DNA from: Physella acuta
Lineage: Eukaryota > Mollusca > Gastropoda > Physidae
Direction: 5' to 3'
DNA length: 64,000 nt
Assembly (NCBI RefSeq): GCF_028476545.1
Contig: NW_026731642.1
Location: 186,001 to 250,000, forward strand
In this document: positions 1-12,465 of the stretch, piece by piece
Position numbering within the stretch: position 1 is the first letter of the stretch
How the letters are laid out: each line of letters opens with the position of its first letter
The notes under the pieces: generated by a model
What the model was told of the DNA's origin: nothing
Seen by the model: only the letters and a program-made list of their open reading frames with translations
Databases searched by the model: none
Translations under genes and position numbers: made by a program

Positions 1-441
1 AAACATTTGATTTCATTTTTATAAAACAAAGATGTTTTCTTTATCATATATTGCCGGGAAATAAGAACTCATTTTCTCTGTATATCATTCTATTTAAATG
101 TACTCGACGGATTTTATTTCTCGTTTCTATCCTCTATAATTGTCTTCGTTCGCCTATCTGAAACTCGATTTATTTTAAGATTAATTATACCATTGAATCA
201 GGGGTACTCAAATAGGATGAATAGCTCATTTTCTCATTGAATGTTTAATCCTCGATATGTTATAGGCCTACTTGGGTTCTGACACTATGACAACTGAAAA
301 TCTGACAAAACACACTTTGCAGTACGTCTGCCATTACTGCTAGTTAAAGATAACTCTAATAACATATTAATTTTGCCATGCAGTTTACCCCCCCCCCTCC
401 GGGTGCGGATGTAGCTTGTAGCGATCATATGATTTTGTGTC

Positions 442-443
<2 letters not shown>

Positions 444-504
<61 letters not shown>
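444..504. repeat. (AT)n microsatellite
   Basis: An uninterrupted run of AT dinucleotides about 60 bp long. Open frames across it encode only Tyr-Ile repeats and are not genes. The rest of positions 1-1635 shows no coding sequence I can support. Confidence 0.95.
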
Positions 505-508
<4 letters not shown>

Positions 509-792
509 TTTATTTGCAGTTGATACGAAGAAGATAATAAACATGATATTAAAACAGAAAGTAGATTATCATGGTGTAAACAGGTGGTTTCGGGAATCCC
601 CTCTGCCCATGATGTCACGACTAAAATCAAGCTACGATTCCAATCATTCTGTAAATTTTACTTTCAGTTCCAGTGATATTTACATTCTGTTGCGTTTGAG
701 GTTTTTCCTTAGTAGGTGTTGTGGATTTCACAATCACAAGGACATCGTTGAATACCTGTGGTAGTATTTTTGTTTGGTAAGTTGAGAAGCCT

Positions 793-1025
<233 letters not shown>

Positions 1026-1178
1026 CACATACATACACTATGTATATATATACATTCACTATGTATATAGATAGATATATACACTATATATACACATTAT
1101 ATATTCATACTATCTATTTCTATCGCTATCTCTCTCTATATAATCACATTGTTAATATACACACACATGTAAAGACCT

Positions 1179-1196
1179 ATATATATATATATAGGG

Positions 1197-1238
<42 letters not shown>
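1179..1238. repeat. (AT)n microsatellite, interrupted
   Basis: Two AT runs separated by a short GGGCC-containing spacer. It belongs to the same AT-rich simple-sequence zone that lies upstream of the first gene. Confidence 0.9.
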
Positions 1239-1239
<1 letters not shown>

Positions 1240-1522
1240 GCCTATATATACACACATTTATGTGTGTATAGGTATATGTAATCATATGTGTCTGTATGAA
1301 AATACAGCTTTCATAGAACTAGATTGCTTTAACTTCATTTTTCGTAAAAATGTTTAGGCTTATACACAATTAGGTTTTAAATCCATCTAGGATTATGTCA
1401 AAATAAAGCGTGATTACAAAATAATAAATTTTATTCACGATGTGTTTGATATGGGCTATAAATATATTTGTTTTGTTACGGAAAAAAACAACTTTCAAGC
1501 CTTTTTGTCAGTATTTGTGAAC

Positions 1523-1524
<2 letters not shown>

Positions 1525-1590
<66 letters not shown>
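1525..1590. repeat. (AT)n microsatellite next to gene start
   Basis: An AT run that ends about 45 bp before the first ATG of the ubiquitin-like gene. A possible splice acceptor (TTTCTAG, 1609-1615) follows it, so a 5' UTR intron may end here. Confidence 0.9.
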
Positions 1591-1592
<2 letters not shown>

Positions 1593-1635
1593 TATATATT
1601 TATATATATTTCTAGAATAACAAAAGGCCAGGAAA

Positions 1636-4600
1636 ATGTCTACGACAGAAGACAAAATGGATGTAGCAGAGAGTGAAGACAGTGGTGTGGGCACAGGCTC
1701 AGATGCAATGAGCACAAGAAGCGCGGCAAGTACCGCTACTCTTGTTTGTAAGTGATAGTTTGAGGGTTAGAAACCTATGATAAAATAAACATTGGCATTA
1801 CAGCAACGAATATTTTAACCCATTAGCATAATTAAATCTAGGTTATCATGGGTAGTCCGCGAAAAGCCCAACCAGAAATTGTATTGTAATTGAAGTAAAA
1901 GCAATGTTCCTTTTCCGAAACTGACGGTCAATTGGGCAAATAAAGTTGAGTTCACCTATTTCCGTTACCTCGGGATATGCAGGGATAGTGTTTAGCACAA
2001 TGCCCAGCCACCTCTACTTTCCTTAACGAGAGTATTGTACTCATTAAATCTCGGTTAACTGAGGTGAAGTAGTGACTTAAAAATTTAATTGCCTTAGCAG
2101 AACGAAATTTTACATTTTAGCCTGCCCTCCCCCTGCTTTTGACGGAGGCGTGGACTATTTCGACTCTGGTCTTCTCAGTCCTACAAGTGTTACGTCATCG
2201 ACCCAGTGGTCAAACAGTGGACACCAGCATCACGTGACCGGACACATCCCGTCAGGCCACGCCAATGCTGCCCACAGCAATGCAAGTTCTAACCGTGGTT
2301 TGGTTATGGATGACCTAGATTCAACTCAGAAAACACAAGAATGGGTTGAAAAGTAAGAAAAGAATAAGACTATATTTTTTGCCACGCATAAAGATTTTAA
2401 AATATTTGACAATAATATTAATAGCCAGATCAACAATAACATTTTAAGAAAAAAAAATATCCATTTAAATTAAAATTTAATCTGAAATTGAAACCACATT
2501 TCATTTTAGTTTGAATACATTTCTTAATAATAAAAATTTGGCTTTGATTTTAGTTTTACTTCGATCAATGCGTAATTCTAAGAGACTAAATGTATTTCAT
2601 GTCATATCTATTTTTAAACTTGACCCACGGCCAGAAAAGAAAACACCTTTTCTTAAAGCTTAAAAAGTTCACTTAGTTCTTCACCCCGAATTATTTTATC
2701 GATCTCATTGGCAAAGAAAGTTGGAAATATAATATTAAAATGCAAAACTGAAACAGGGGTATGCCTCAATTCAAACTGTTGTATGTAGAGGCAGTGGCGT
2801 AGACGACGGCAGGCAGTGGGGTTGAAAAATTACTTCATATCTCTTTCTATATCTATAAGAGATATATAGAGAATCCTTGATAGAACTAGCACCCCATTAA
2901 ACAGATGAAGTAGAGTTCATCCGCTTGCGTTTCTTGCCCTCGGTATATAAAGGGATGTTGTGGTCAGCACTATGCCCAGCTGCATTTACTTTCCTCAACG
3001 TAAGGCAGGTACTTATCAGAGCTGTGTGGACTCATGGATGTCCTGAAGTCATAAATCAGAACCGTGATTCGAACTCGAGACCTTCGGGTTAGCCAAACAC
3101 TCTATGATGCGACTACGTCGTCCTATTTATGAGAAATATACCAAGTAAATAAATAAAATTATGCGCGTCAATATTAAAAAGATAGATCCTTTATTTACTT
3201 ATATATTTGGTACTTCTTTTGCTGAACCAGGCATCAGGATGCGAATGTAGAAATGGTGGATGTAAGTAGCGACAGTGGCATCTCAGAAGTTATGAGCGTC
3301 GCAAGTATTTCACGCGCATCGTCTCTTCGTGGTAAGTTGTGTTATCAAACTCAATATTAAGTAAAGTACAGTTTCCCTTTCAAACCTGACTGTCTATGGG
3401 GCAAGTGAAGTAGAGTTCACTTGTTTCTGTGACCTTGGCATATGAAGAGATAGTGTGGTCAGCACTATGCCAAGCCGCCTTTAAATACCTAACGTGAGTT
3501 AGGTACCTATCAGAGTTGGGTGGACTCAGGGACGGTCTACTGACTTGAACCCGGATTCGAACTCGAGACTTACACTCCGTCCCATAAACTCACTATTAGT
3601 TATAATTTAAACGAAGTGACTACTCGGAAATAGATATTACGACAGAAAAACTAATTAAATGGTATAGTTTAAAAAAACAACAAATATTTTAAAAAATCTA
3701 TATAGCAACAAGTTTTTAAATGCAAAGAAAATAAGAAAATAAAACTAATCTGATTTCTTTCATAAAAGCTTATGTCGCTAAAATATGTAAAAGATCTCAT
3801 GAGCAAGAAGACAAGTAGGCTACATACAAATATTTTCTAGGCTACCAGTTTTTAAAAGCAAATAATTTTAAACTATATACATTTTATCAAACAATAATGA
3901 AATTTAAACACAAATGCAACCACTATTTTGTAAAAATCAGCATCGTAGTCAATCACAGTAAAATAGGAAAAGTTTGTCTTAATTTCAGCTTCCCGTCCCC
4001 CTGCTGTTGACGGAAACTTGGACACGTTTGACTCCGGTCTTCTCAGTCCTACAAGTGTTACGTCATCGACCAAGTGGTCAAACAGGGGACACCAGCATCA
4101 CGTGACCGGACACATCCGGTCTGACGACCCCTCCCACCACGGCTACCCCCATGCTGCCCGCAGCATTGCAAGTTCAGACAGCGGCTTTGTGAGTGGCTCT
4201 GAGAGACCTGGTACCAAAGTTTCGAATCAAAGACAAATGCCATCGGTTCAAACGTAAATAAAAAATATGATTTTTTTTTAAACAGAAAAATATTTATTAA
4301 ATGTTAAGACGGCATTTTATGAACAGCTGAGGACGGCATGATTGGGTGGTAGAGCGCTTGCCTGTTAGCCCGATGGCCTCGTGTACGGTTTCGATCCGGA
4401 CGAGACTGCAGAACTTCTTTGAGTCTACGCAGCAATAATAGGTACCTGAATCAAATTAGAGAATTTAAAGGCGGCTGATAAAAGCGCTGAGCACAACTCA
4501 TATGCCGAGGTCAAGAAGTATTTCCGTCATTACTTAATCTGCCCTAAATCCTAAGGGTTGGGACCAGAGGCGTAGCGAGGGGGGGGGGGCGTAGGGTACA

Positions 4601-6917
4601 CATGTCCCCGGGCGACGACCCTAGGGGCACCAAAATGGATTGAAAAAAAAATTAAAAGCTCATTTTAGCTGCAGTTTTGTATTATAAATTTAAAAAAATA
4701 TATGGGGGGTGGGGGTGTCAAATTGAAAGTTTGTCCCCGGGCGCCGGGAAGGGTCGCTACGCCTCTGGTTGGACCACCTCCCACCCCATGAAGAGATGCC
4801 TGAAAGAATCTCTGCTGCCTGGGGATTTTAGAAAATTATAAACAACTACTTCCAGAATGAACAATTAAATAACAATGAAATTCTCTAATGTGGTTCTAAT
4901 TTAACTTACATCTTCCTCAATGTTTACAAACATTCTTCATTTACTGGTAAAATTTAGCTCTTATAGTAAAGGTGTTAGAACTGCGCTTTAACCTTGTATA
5001 AAACTTTGGTACTAACTGTGTATACTCAGTCAACAAGCTGTGAATGGGCAAGTCATGAATGGAACTCGCGAGAGCAATGACAACGTAGTATGTACAACTT
5101 CGGATGTTATGAGCGCCCAAAAGACTCCAAGCGCCTCGCCATTTGTTGGTATGGTTTTCTGTGAATTTAACTCATATTAATAATTTTAAAATAAAGGCTG
5201 AAAAAATTAGTTCTATTTGTATGTTGGTTTAACTGTTATAAAACTAAGAATTTTCAGATTTTGTTTTTACTTTACTTACCCAAAAACGGTACAATGATTT
5301 TTTACGAAAATTAGACTAATGTTTATTATTTTAAACGCCGCAGCGACTATTTGGTGCGATCTTCATTGTTTAATATACTGTATAATCATTAAATCGAAAC
5401 TAAATATTCCGTGAAATCCGACAAAAAAAAAAAAAAAACCCACAAATATTAGCCAAAAAAATAATTTTCTTCGTATATAACTACATGTATAATGTCTTCA
5501 GTAAGAGGTAAATACCATCAAAATCACACTTATAAACTTCATTCAGTCATAATCTCGATAAAGTATAACATTAACGCCACCACTGTCCGTAAAATAAAAA
5601 CCACCGAATAAGCTGAGAAAATTTATAAAAATTGAAGTTAATAAAGTAAAAAACGATAAAGTAATTATAAGAAAACAGATGGTTTTAATGTATTATACAC
5701 TTCAGTAAAACATTTCTAAAATTTAGAGTTATATTTATGTATTTTATAACAAAAACAAAAAAGCATTTTTTATTTGTTACTTTTTTAGGCCTAAAGAGAA
5801 ATGTTTCTTTCATTTATTTCTGTCCGAAACACAGATCCAAATCAAAGCCAACCAAGTACAGAACGATTGGTTATCGATATCCCACAAGGTGGACAATCAA
5901 GCGAATCAGTGGTTATAGGTAACATTCAGGTTTCTGAAATCAAGAGCACTCAATCTGAAAAAGCACTGTCAAGGCAGTCAAGCGTTTCATCTGTAACTGG
6001 AAACAGTCATATATCTGAAATCAAGAGCACCCAATCTGAAAAAGCACCGTCAAGACAATCAAGCGTTTCATCTGTAACTGGAAACAGTCATATATCTGAA
6101 ATCAAGAGCACCCAATCTGAAAAAGCACCGTCAAGGCAGTCAAGCGTTTCATCTGTAACTGGAAACAGTCATATATCAGAAATCAAGAGCCCTCAATCTG
6201 AAAAAGCACCGTCAAGGCAATCAAGCGTTTCATCTGTAACTGGAAACAGTCATATATCAGAAATCAAGAGCACACAATCTGAAAAAGCACCGTCAAGGCA
6301 ATCAAGCGTTTCATCTGTAACTGGAAACAGTCATTTATCTGAAATCAAGAGCACCCACGCTGAAAAAGCATCGTCAAGGCAATCAAGCGTTTCATCTGTA
6401 ATTGGAAACAGTCATATATCTGAAATCAAGAGCACTCAAGCACACATAAATACTCTTGTTGACATTAAAGCTTCTACGCCTTCAAGAACAAATAGAACTA
6501 CACAGCCTGCTCCAAAATTAATAGAAAAAATGGACAGAAAGTAATTTTTTTTTAAATTCAGAGTTAAACATAAGCTTAAATCTTCAGCATTTTAAAAGTG
6601 CAAACGAATTTAATTTAATATTTTTATAGTTGTAATAAATTAGTACTTTAAAAAGTTTAATTTTTTTTTCATGAATCCTTTCTAGTTCATTTGAAGTCAA
6701 GGTTAAAGATTTGAAGAACCACACTGAGGTTATACATGCCAGACCTGATGAAAAAGTTTCCGAATTTCGGAAAAAAGTATCTACCCTTACAGGTAATAAT
6801 TCAACGTCCATCACAACACAGTATGGCGCAACCCTTGAAGATAACAAAAGGCTAAGCGACTACAACATCAAGCATTTGGATACTGTCTTAAGTTGTGATC
6901 GAATGATCGGTGGCTAA
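1636..6917 (+). CDS. Ser-rich protein with C-terminal ubiquitin-like domain ending in Gly-Gly
   Basis: Seven exons: 1636-1747, 2121-2352, 3231-3331, 3989-4253, 5030-5148, 5835-6540 and 6686-6917. All have GT-AG borders and matching phases, giving 588 residues. The start has an in-frame TAA at 1618. The last exon encodes a 75-residue domain that aligns with ubiquitin residues 2-76 without a gap; it shares LEDxxxLSDYNI and ends Gly-Gly before the stop, so no tail needs trimming. The Ile44 position is Thr and the Lys48 position is Ala, while Arg72 is kept. Upstream exons are low-complexity Ser/Thr/His-rich and fall into two alternating kinds. Short exons (1, 3, 5) mostly hold DSGV/DSGI and an MS-Ser-rich tail. 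Longer exons (2, 4) hold DSGLLSPTSVTSS. Exon 6 carries an 81-bp coding repeat. I do not recognise a named family. A conjugatable modifier with a disordered N-terminal arm is an inference. Confidence 0.85.
1921..2068 (-). repeat. SINE fragment (tRNA-derived family)
   Basis: A diverged copy of the window's common SINE, in intron 1 of the ubiquitin-like gene. It keeps the body blocks (GTTGAGTTCACC, GGGATAGTGT, GCACAATGCCCAGCC) but not a clear tRNA-like head. Confidence 0.7.
2896..3125 (-). repeat. SINE (tRNA-derived family)
   Basis: Body and head of the same SINE in reverse orientation. The B-box-like GGTTTCGAATCACG-type sequence and the terminal ACGTCGTCC block are readable on the minus strand. 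It lies in intron 2. Confidence 0.8.
3384..3580 (-). repeat. SINE (tRNA-derived family)
   Basis: A third reverse copy within 1.7 kb, with the GAAGTAGAGTTCAC block, the GATAGTGTGGTCAGCACTAT block and a B-box-like GGATTCGAACTC. It lies in intron 3 of the ubiquitin-like gene. Confidence 0.8.
4322..4560 (+). repeat. SINE, near full length, forward
   Basis: The best forward copy. The tRNA-like head holds an A-box region (GGGTGGTAGAGCGC) and a B-box region (GGTTTCGATCCGG), followed by the family body ending in CATATGCCGAGGTC and TCTGCCC. It is a tRNA-derived SINE, not a tRNA gene, because the cloverleaf 3' half is replaced by the body. Confidence 0.8.
4565..4767. mobile_element. hAT-like MITE, family A (CAGAGGCGTAGCGA ends)
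   Basis: A 203-bp element with inverted ends CAGAGGCGTAGCGA / TCGCTACGCCTCTG. The flanks GTTGGGAC and GTTGGACC look like an 8-bp target duplication with one G shifted. The inside is G-rich and has no coding capacity. Two more copies lie at 25382 and 48076. Confidence 0.85.
5933..6440 (+). repeat. 81-bp coding minisatellite in exon 6
   Basis: Six complete 27-residue units plus a partial seventh, all in frame. Each unit begins SEIKSTQSEKA and continues SRQSSVSSVTGNSH. The inner units are nearly identical at DNA level and the outer ones more diverged, so recent unequal exchange is likely. RQSS fits the RxxS pattern of basophilic kinases. Confidence 0.95.
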
Positions 6918-7014
6918 TGTCTGCCTCAGCGCATGAAGTTACGAAAATATGTTAGCTCATCATTTATAAAAGTAGATCAGAAGTTTGATTAAATAGTTGA
7001 GTTTCAATACATTA

Positions 7015-7020
7015 AATAAA
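7015..7020 (+). terminator. Candidate poly(A) signal, first ubiquitin-like gene
   Basis: AATAAA about 100 bp after the TAA stop. From here to 7770 the DNA is AT-rich and shows no gene. Confidence 0.55.
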
Positions 7021-7769
7021 TGAATAGTGTAATGCATACCTACAATTCAACTATCACTTTTTTATGTTTTATTAATAATATTATATTAATAGTTATATAG
7101 CTATGTAATAATGTAGTAATAGTAATAATGTTTAGTAATAATTTTCTCTATTTTAAATATTTTTTTAAAGTGTAAACATTACTAGAAGTAGAATTACAAG
7201 TTTTATGGACAAAATAAGCAACATGTTTTAGCATTTGTTTATGCTATTTGTTTTTACTTATAACATTATTTTTTTACACATATTTGTAGTGCAGTTATTA
7301 AAATTTACTATTATATGTAAAACAATGACGTTTTTTAAAATATATATTTATATAGCTTTTCATAATTGGGTGTTAATTCATTTTCTTCCCGTCAAATATA
7401 GTTTGAAAAGGTTGATTGCTATTTCATTCAATGTGTGCTACCGACATACAATGTAGTTTTCTTTCATTCGCTCTTGTACGACCTATAATCAGAATTCATA
7501 CAGTCTGAACAGATAGAGTTCTTACTTAAATCAGAGGATTATCGATAGTCACTTGGGAATTCTCAGCCTTGGAAATAAAAACTGAATTATTTTTTTTGCA
7601 ATTTAATTATTCAATGAAAGATAATACACAAAATGTCTTTGTAAAGTAAACACTTTGTTTAACTAGCGTGAAAAATATATATTCTTGCGTTGTCTTTAGA
7701 AATAAACGTGTTTTTTTTTTTAAATTTCTCTAACGTAATTGCCGAGTTATAAGTGGGTATTACATTGCA

Positions 7770-8219
<450 letters not shown>

Positions 8220-8440
8220 GGGGGGGGGGGGGGCATCCGAGCCTTCTACACACAGCAACGCCAGAATTAGAGCAAATTAATATCATCATCACCTCCTTCG
8301 TCAATATCCACTTGGACTAAATTCCTGTGCCTAATGATGTATATACATTTAATATAAACTAAACGGAAAAGCAGAGTTTCTCATTTAAATTTGTTTTATT
8401 TAATGTTGGTATCATCAACGTCTTACTCTTTTCCCGTTCG

Positions 8441-8610
8441 TGCCCAAGACACACGGGGCAGATGAAGTAGAGTTCATCTGTTTCAGTGGCCTCTGCATAT
8501 GAAGGGATAGTGTGGTCAGCACTATGCCCAACCGCCTTTATTTTCCCTGACGTGAGTTAGCTACCCACTCAGGATACTAGAACACGGATTTGAACTCGCA
8601 TATTTGTATA
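8441..8610 (-). repeat. SINE (tRNA-derived family)
   Basis: A reverse copy starting with the family tail (CCCAAGACACACGGGGCAGATGAAG) and reaching a B-box-like GGATTTGAACTCGC. It lies between the two ubiquitin-like genes. Confidence 0.8.
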
Positions 8611-8628
8611 TCCCTATAAAAAGCCACA

Positions 8629-8802
8629 AGTGTGTTTGGTTAGCTTAGTGTAGACAAAATAACTATAGAAATTGTCAATAAGATATAATTATACACGTGC
8701 TTATTTTATTAAAGAAGTGTGTTTGGTTAGCTTAGTGTAGACAAAATAACTATAGAAATTGTCAATAAGATATAATTATACATTTGCTTATTTTATAAAA
8801 GA
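8629..8802. repeat. 87-bp tandem duplication
   Basis: Two nearly identical adjacent copies starting AGTGTGTTTGGTTAGC. They are too short and contain no element, so they are not terminal repeats of a transposon. Confidence 0.85.
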
Positions 8803-9479
8803 ATTTATTAATTTACATTGGTAGTCCGACCCTAACAATAACGGATTTCTTTTCAGTTATAAACACATAATAAACTATTCATCATTTTATTTCACGAATA
8901 CAGAGCTACGACATCTCATAAAAAGAACCTATCTAGCGCTCTTATGTAATCTACCAAACAAGTTTGGAGCTGACATTGCGGCTTACACCAATAGACAGAC
9001 GTTTTTAAAAACCACTTTTAATCCTAACCGTTATCTTTCCCTCTATTGTTTACATATCGGAAAAACTGGATGCTTTAAAAAAATGTAGCTCTAGCATTTT
9101 CTGTTCGATAAGAATATGGTTTTCCCAAACAACACGTAATAGCTAATTTTATCTAGTCTATATTAACATAAAGCAGCATCAAGATTTCAATCTCATTTTT
9201 TCTTAAATCTTGACCATTTCGCGTCAGATAGGTAAGTTTATTTATTATTCCGGCTTAAAATAAATGTGTAGACGTATGTTATTAGTTCACAGTATCGACA
9301 TGTCTATCTGTGTTCATGAGCTGCCCAATAGATCACTTGTAAAACGTAGATCTGTTTTAGTTGGTTATTTTAGATATTGTGAATGTCTTCAAAATCTTGT
9401 CATCGTAAAGATTTTTTATGTTGATGGATGTTAAGTTTAAGATATTTTGTTTTGAAATATTCTATCTCTGAAAAAATTA

Positions 9480-9785
9480 GTCTTGTGAGATATAATCTTT
9501 GAGGAAATTTGTCTTGGGATATTCTATCTTTAACGAATTTTGTCTTGTGATATTCTGTCTTGAGGAATTTTGTCTTGTGATATTCTATCTTAAATTAATT
9601 TTGTCTTGTGATATTCTATCTTAAATTAATTTTGTCTTGTGATATTCTATCTTAAATTAATTTTGTCTTGTGATATTCTATCTTAAATTAATTTTGTCTT
9701 GTGATATTCTATCTTAAATTAATTTTGTCTTGTGATATTCTACCTTAAATTAATTTTGTCTTGTGATATTCTATCTTAAATTGCC
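9480..9785. repeat. 31-bp minisatellite upstream of the second ubiquitin-like gene
   Basis: About nine copies of a unit containing TTGTCTTGTGATATTCTATC. The 3' copies are almost identical and the 5' ones degenerate. The array ends about 95 bp before the ATG at 9879. Confidence 0.9.
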
Positions 9786-9878
9786 TTTGTACTGTTACCA
9801 CTATTATAAAAGATCATTTAACTAAGAAAAAAGTGATCTAATTTTAAAATATATTATTGTACTCACTATTTATAGAAT

Positions 9879-10319
9879 ATGGATGCTGGAAGTACAGATA
9901 GTGGTGTTCAAAACACCGACAGTATGAGCACCAGAGCAGAATCCAGCGTGTCAACTCTTGTAGGTATGTGTGTGAAATCTTCTTCTTGTTTAGCTCTGAT
10001 TTGTTTTTGAACCTCGCTCAGTCATGAAAATGTGGCGGAGTTTCTTTCAGGTATGTCTCCGGGAAAGGGAGGGGGTGGTGGGCAGCGTCGCCCTGAGCAC
10101 GTCCACAGTAAACACCCACATCGGACGGAATAGAAAATAAAATCTGTAATTTGAATATAAAATATATACTTCAAACAATGTACGTCCCCCCACCCTCCCA
10201 GGAAGCTTCAATTGCCCCCCCCCCCCTCAGCAGAAAATGGTCTGAAAGAATTCTTGGTATTTGGGGTTGGCAAGCTTTAATTTCATAGATTTAAAAAGAA
10301 TATTTTTTTTATTGCTGGC

Positions 10320-10401
<82 letters not shown>

Positions 10402-11258
10402 TTGGTTAGAATGTTTGTAGTTTCCTCTAAAATTTCTAAAATGAGTGTTTCCTTCAATCGAACCAAATCTAATGTTTTCAGAGCCACGCCCTGGCCAGGG
10501 GCGTCCGTCGCTGGACAGTGGTGTCAGATCAGGTCACAGCACTACTCGGGGTCACAGTGCCCTGCCCGGACTTGCGAGCGCTGCTATGGGCGGGGCAGAG
10601 AGAACCAAAGAGTGGATCCGAACAAGGTTAGGAAACAACACTTTTTTTTAAAATTCAGTCTGTAAATAATTGTGTTCATTATTTATACTTTGAGCATGTT
10701 TTCTGTTTGTTACGACTAAAATGTATCAGAATATTTTATTCATTAAAAAAATCATTGTTAACTGTTTATTTATACTTTGAGCATGTTTTCTGTTTATTAC
10801 AACTAAAATGTATAAGACTGATATCTCTTCGTGAAGCAAAGTTAGGAGTTATAATGTCTTTCTATCTTAAGTAAAGTTTAAACTGTACATGCCCCCTGTT
10901 AAATGAAACTGTAATGTATTAAGCAAAAACGCATTAGGGGATAGTCATTTTACTCTTTAACTAAAATGATTAAATGAAAATCCTATAAAATGCATCACTA
11001 TAAAGAAATCAATTGTTCATCAACAGCAATTTTGAGGTTCAAGTTCAGGATTTGGAAGGAAATAAGTTTACCGTAGAAACCAATTCAGAAGAAAAAGTAG
11101 AAGTATTTCGTAAAAAGGTGGCACAGAGAACGGGTACTGCAGTCAACAACATCACGACGAAAGAAGGGAAAACTCTGGAGAATGGTACCAAGATGGGGTA
11201 CAACGGAATCAAACGTGGTCAGCTGCTGTATTGCAGTCACCTTAGTGTAGGTGGGTAA
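9879..11258 (+). CDS. Small paralogue: Ser-rich arm plus ubiquitin-like domain ending in Gly-Gly
   Basis: Three exons, 9879-9963, 10482-10626 and 11027-11258, with matching phases, give 153 residues. An in-frame TAG lies at 9873. Exon 1 resembles exon 1 of the gene 3 kb upstream (DSGV, MSTR, STLV). Exon 2 contains DSGVRS. Exon 3 has the same length (232 bp) and phase as the upstream gene's last exon. It encodes a 75-residue domain that aligns ungapped with ubiquitin and ends HLSVGG, then stop. The Lys48-equivalent lysine is present, Ile44 is Thr and the Arg72 position is Leu. Gene order and exon phases indicate tandem duplication, with the upstream gene later gaining exons. The function is not known to me; a covalent or decoy modifier is inference. 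Confidence 0.85.
10035..10255. mobile_element. G-run MITE, family B (diverged copy)
   Basis: The ends GAGTTTCTTTCAGGTATGTC and GGTCTGAAAGAATTC match the inverted ends of the family seen whole at 61982. The interior is G/C-run rich. It lies in intron 1 of the small ubiquitin-like gene. Confidence 0.6.
10323..10400. repeat. (AT)n microsatellite in intron 1
   Basis: About 78 bp of AT, lying 80 bp before the exon 2 acceptor of the small ubiquitin-like gene. Confidence 0.95.
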
Positions 11259-11312
11259 CATGGACCTCAGTAGGAAGTTACCCACGTGTGAACGATGATG
11301 CTTGATTTTATA

Positions 11313-11318
11313 AATAAA
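11313..11318 (+). terminator. Candidate poly(A) signal, second ubiquitin-like gene
   Basis: AATAAA 55 bp after the stop codon, in AT-rich sequence. Confidence 0.5.
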
Positions 11319-11700
11319 ATTTTCCACACCATGTTTTCGTTGATATTTCATTTTATAAATTAAATTTTCAACGCCATGATTTCAATGTTGCTATAAAAAA
11401 ATATTAACTATTACTTTGTCATCCATTGATCAATTTAAATGAAGATTTAGATAACAATTATTTTATCATAGACTCAAATGAATGAAACACCTGCTTCTTA
11501 CCTGCGTTATTTGATGCGTGTATATTAAATTTCTTTCAACTTGAGGAAAAACCCATTAAACATGGCCAAAGGTAAAAATTGATGTAACGGGAAAACCCAT
11601 GAAAAAAACACGTAATGTGAAATGCCATCTTGGGTTATAAAAAAATAAAAAATAGATGGGTCGATGAACAAGAACACATCGCGCGTGTACGCTGACGTCA

Positions 11701-11773
<73 letters not shown>

Positions 11774-12260
11774 TGTAGACTTGAAAGTCCGTATGTCACA
11801 GAGGAAAATACGATTATAAACTATGCCATGATTATAGAGCGGCATTAAATACCCGGGGAATATCGTATACGAGCCAGCCCGCGGCATAACATACGCCGCT
11901 ATTTAGTTGTTTTATTTTCTACTTTTCAGTAATTCATAATTTGTGAATTCGACATTACCAACGCTGCCACTGAACATATTTCTTTAAAACACTATAAGTA
12001 GCTCGTTAAGGACCATAACCCCCCCCCTTCCTTCCCCCTTCTCCCCCCTTACGTTTAAAATCGTTGGCTCTGCTTGTAAACATTTAGAGTGAACACAGCT
12101 CACTAAGACCATGTAGGGTGGGGAGGTAGGGAGCGCGTTTACAGCTTGTTTTCTAGCGGCTCCCAGAAGAGAATTATATATATAGATTATGCTACTTAAA
12201 TTCAGACAGCATGAAGCTTACATTTTAATCTTTCCTTATAGTATAGTCTAATAGTGTAGT

Positions 12261-12465
12261 AGACAGTCTTCCTTTCAGACTTTTTTTCTCGGGGGGGGGG
12301 GGGGGGAGAAGGGAAGGTCCACTTGAGAATAATTTCGGAGCTGGGGACGAACTAAATTTTCCAGGATGGGTGGACGCTGTTAAAAGTATATATTTTCTAT
12401 AAAAAATATTTTCTATTTCGTTTGGGGGGGGGGGGGGGCTCCCCCGAAGAGATGACTGAACGAAA
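12261..12465. mobile_element. G-run MITE, family B (diverged copy)
   Basis: Starts with CAGTCTTCCTTTCAGAC, has two long G runs and ATATATTTTCTAT, and ends GAAGAGATGACTGAACGAAA. This matches the order of parts in the better copies at 61982 and 63084. Confidence 0.6.

Noticed and set aside
4322-4400. tRNA gene
   Set aside because: A- and B-box-like sequences are present, but the acceptor stem and 3' half do not follow; the same body occurs in many copies, so it is a SINE head.
5789-5922. Alternative exon 6 start at 5789 of the large ubiquitin-like gene
   Set aside because: The acceptor TTTTTTAG is better by eye, but the required phase runs into a stop before the repeat region; the acceptor ending at 5834 keeps the frame.
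8629-8802. Terminal repeats of a retroelement
   Set aside because: The two copies are adjacent, 87 bp each, with nothing between them; it is a simple tandem duplication.
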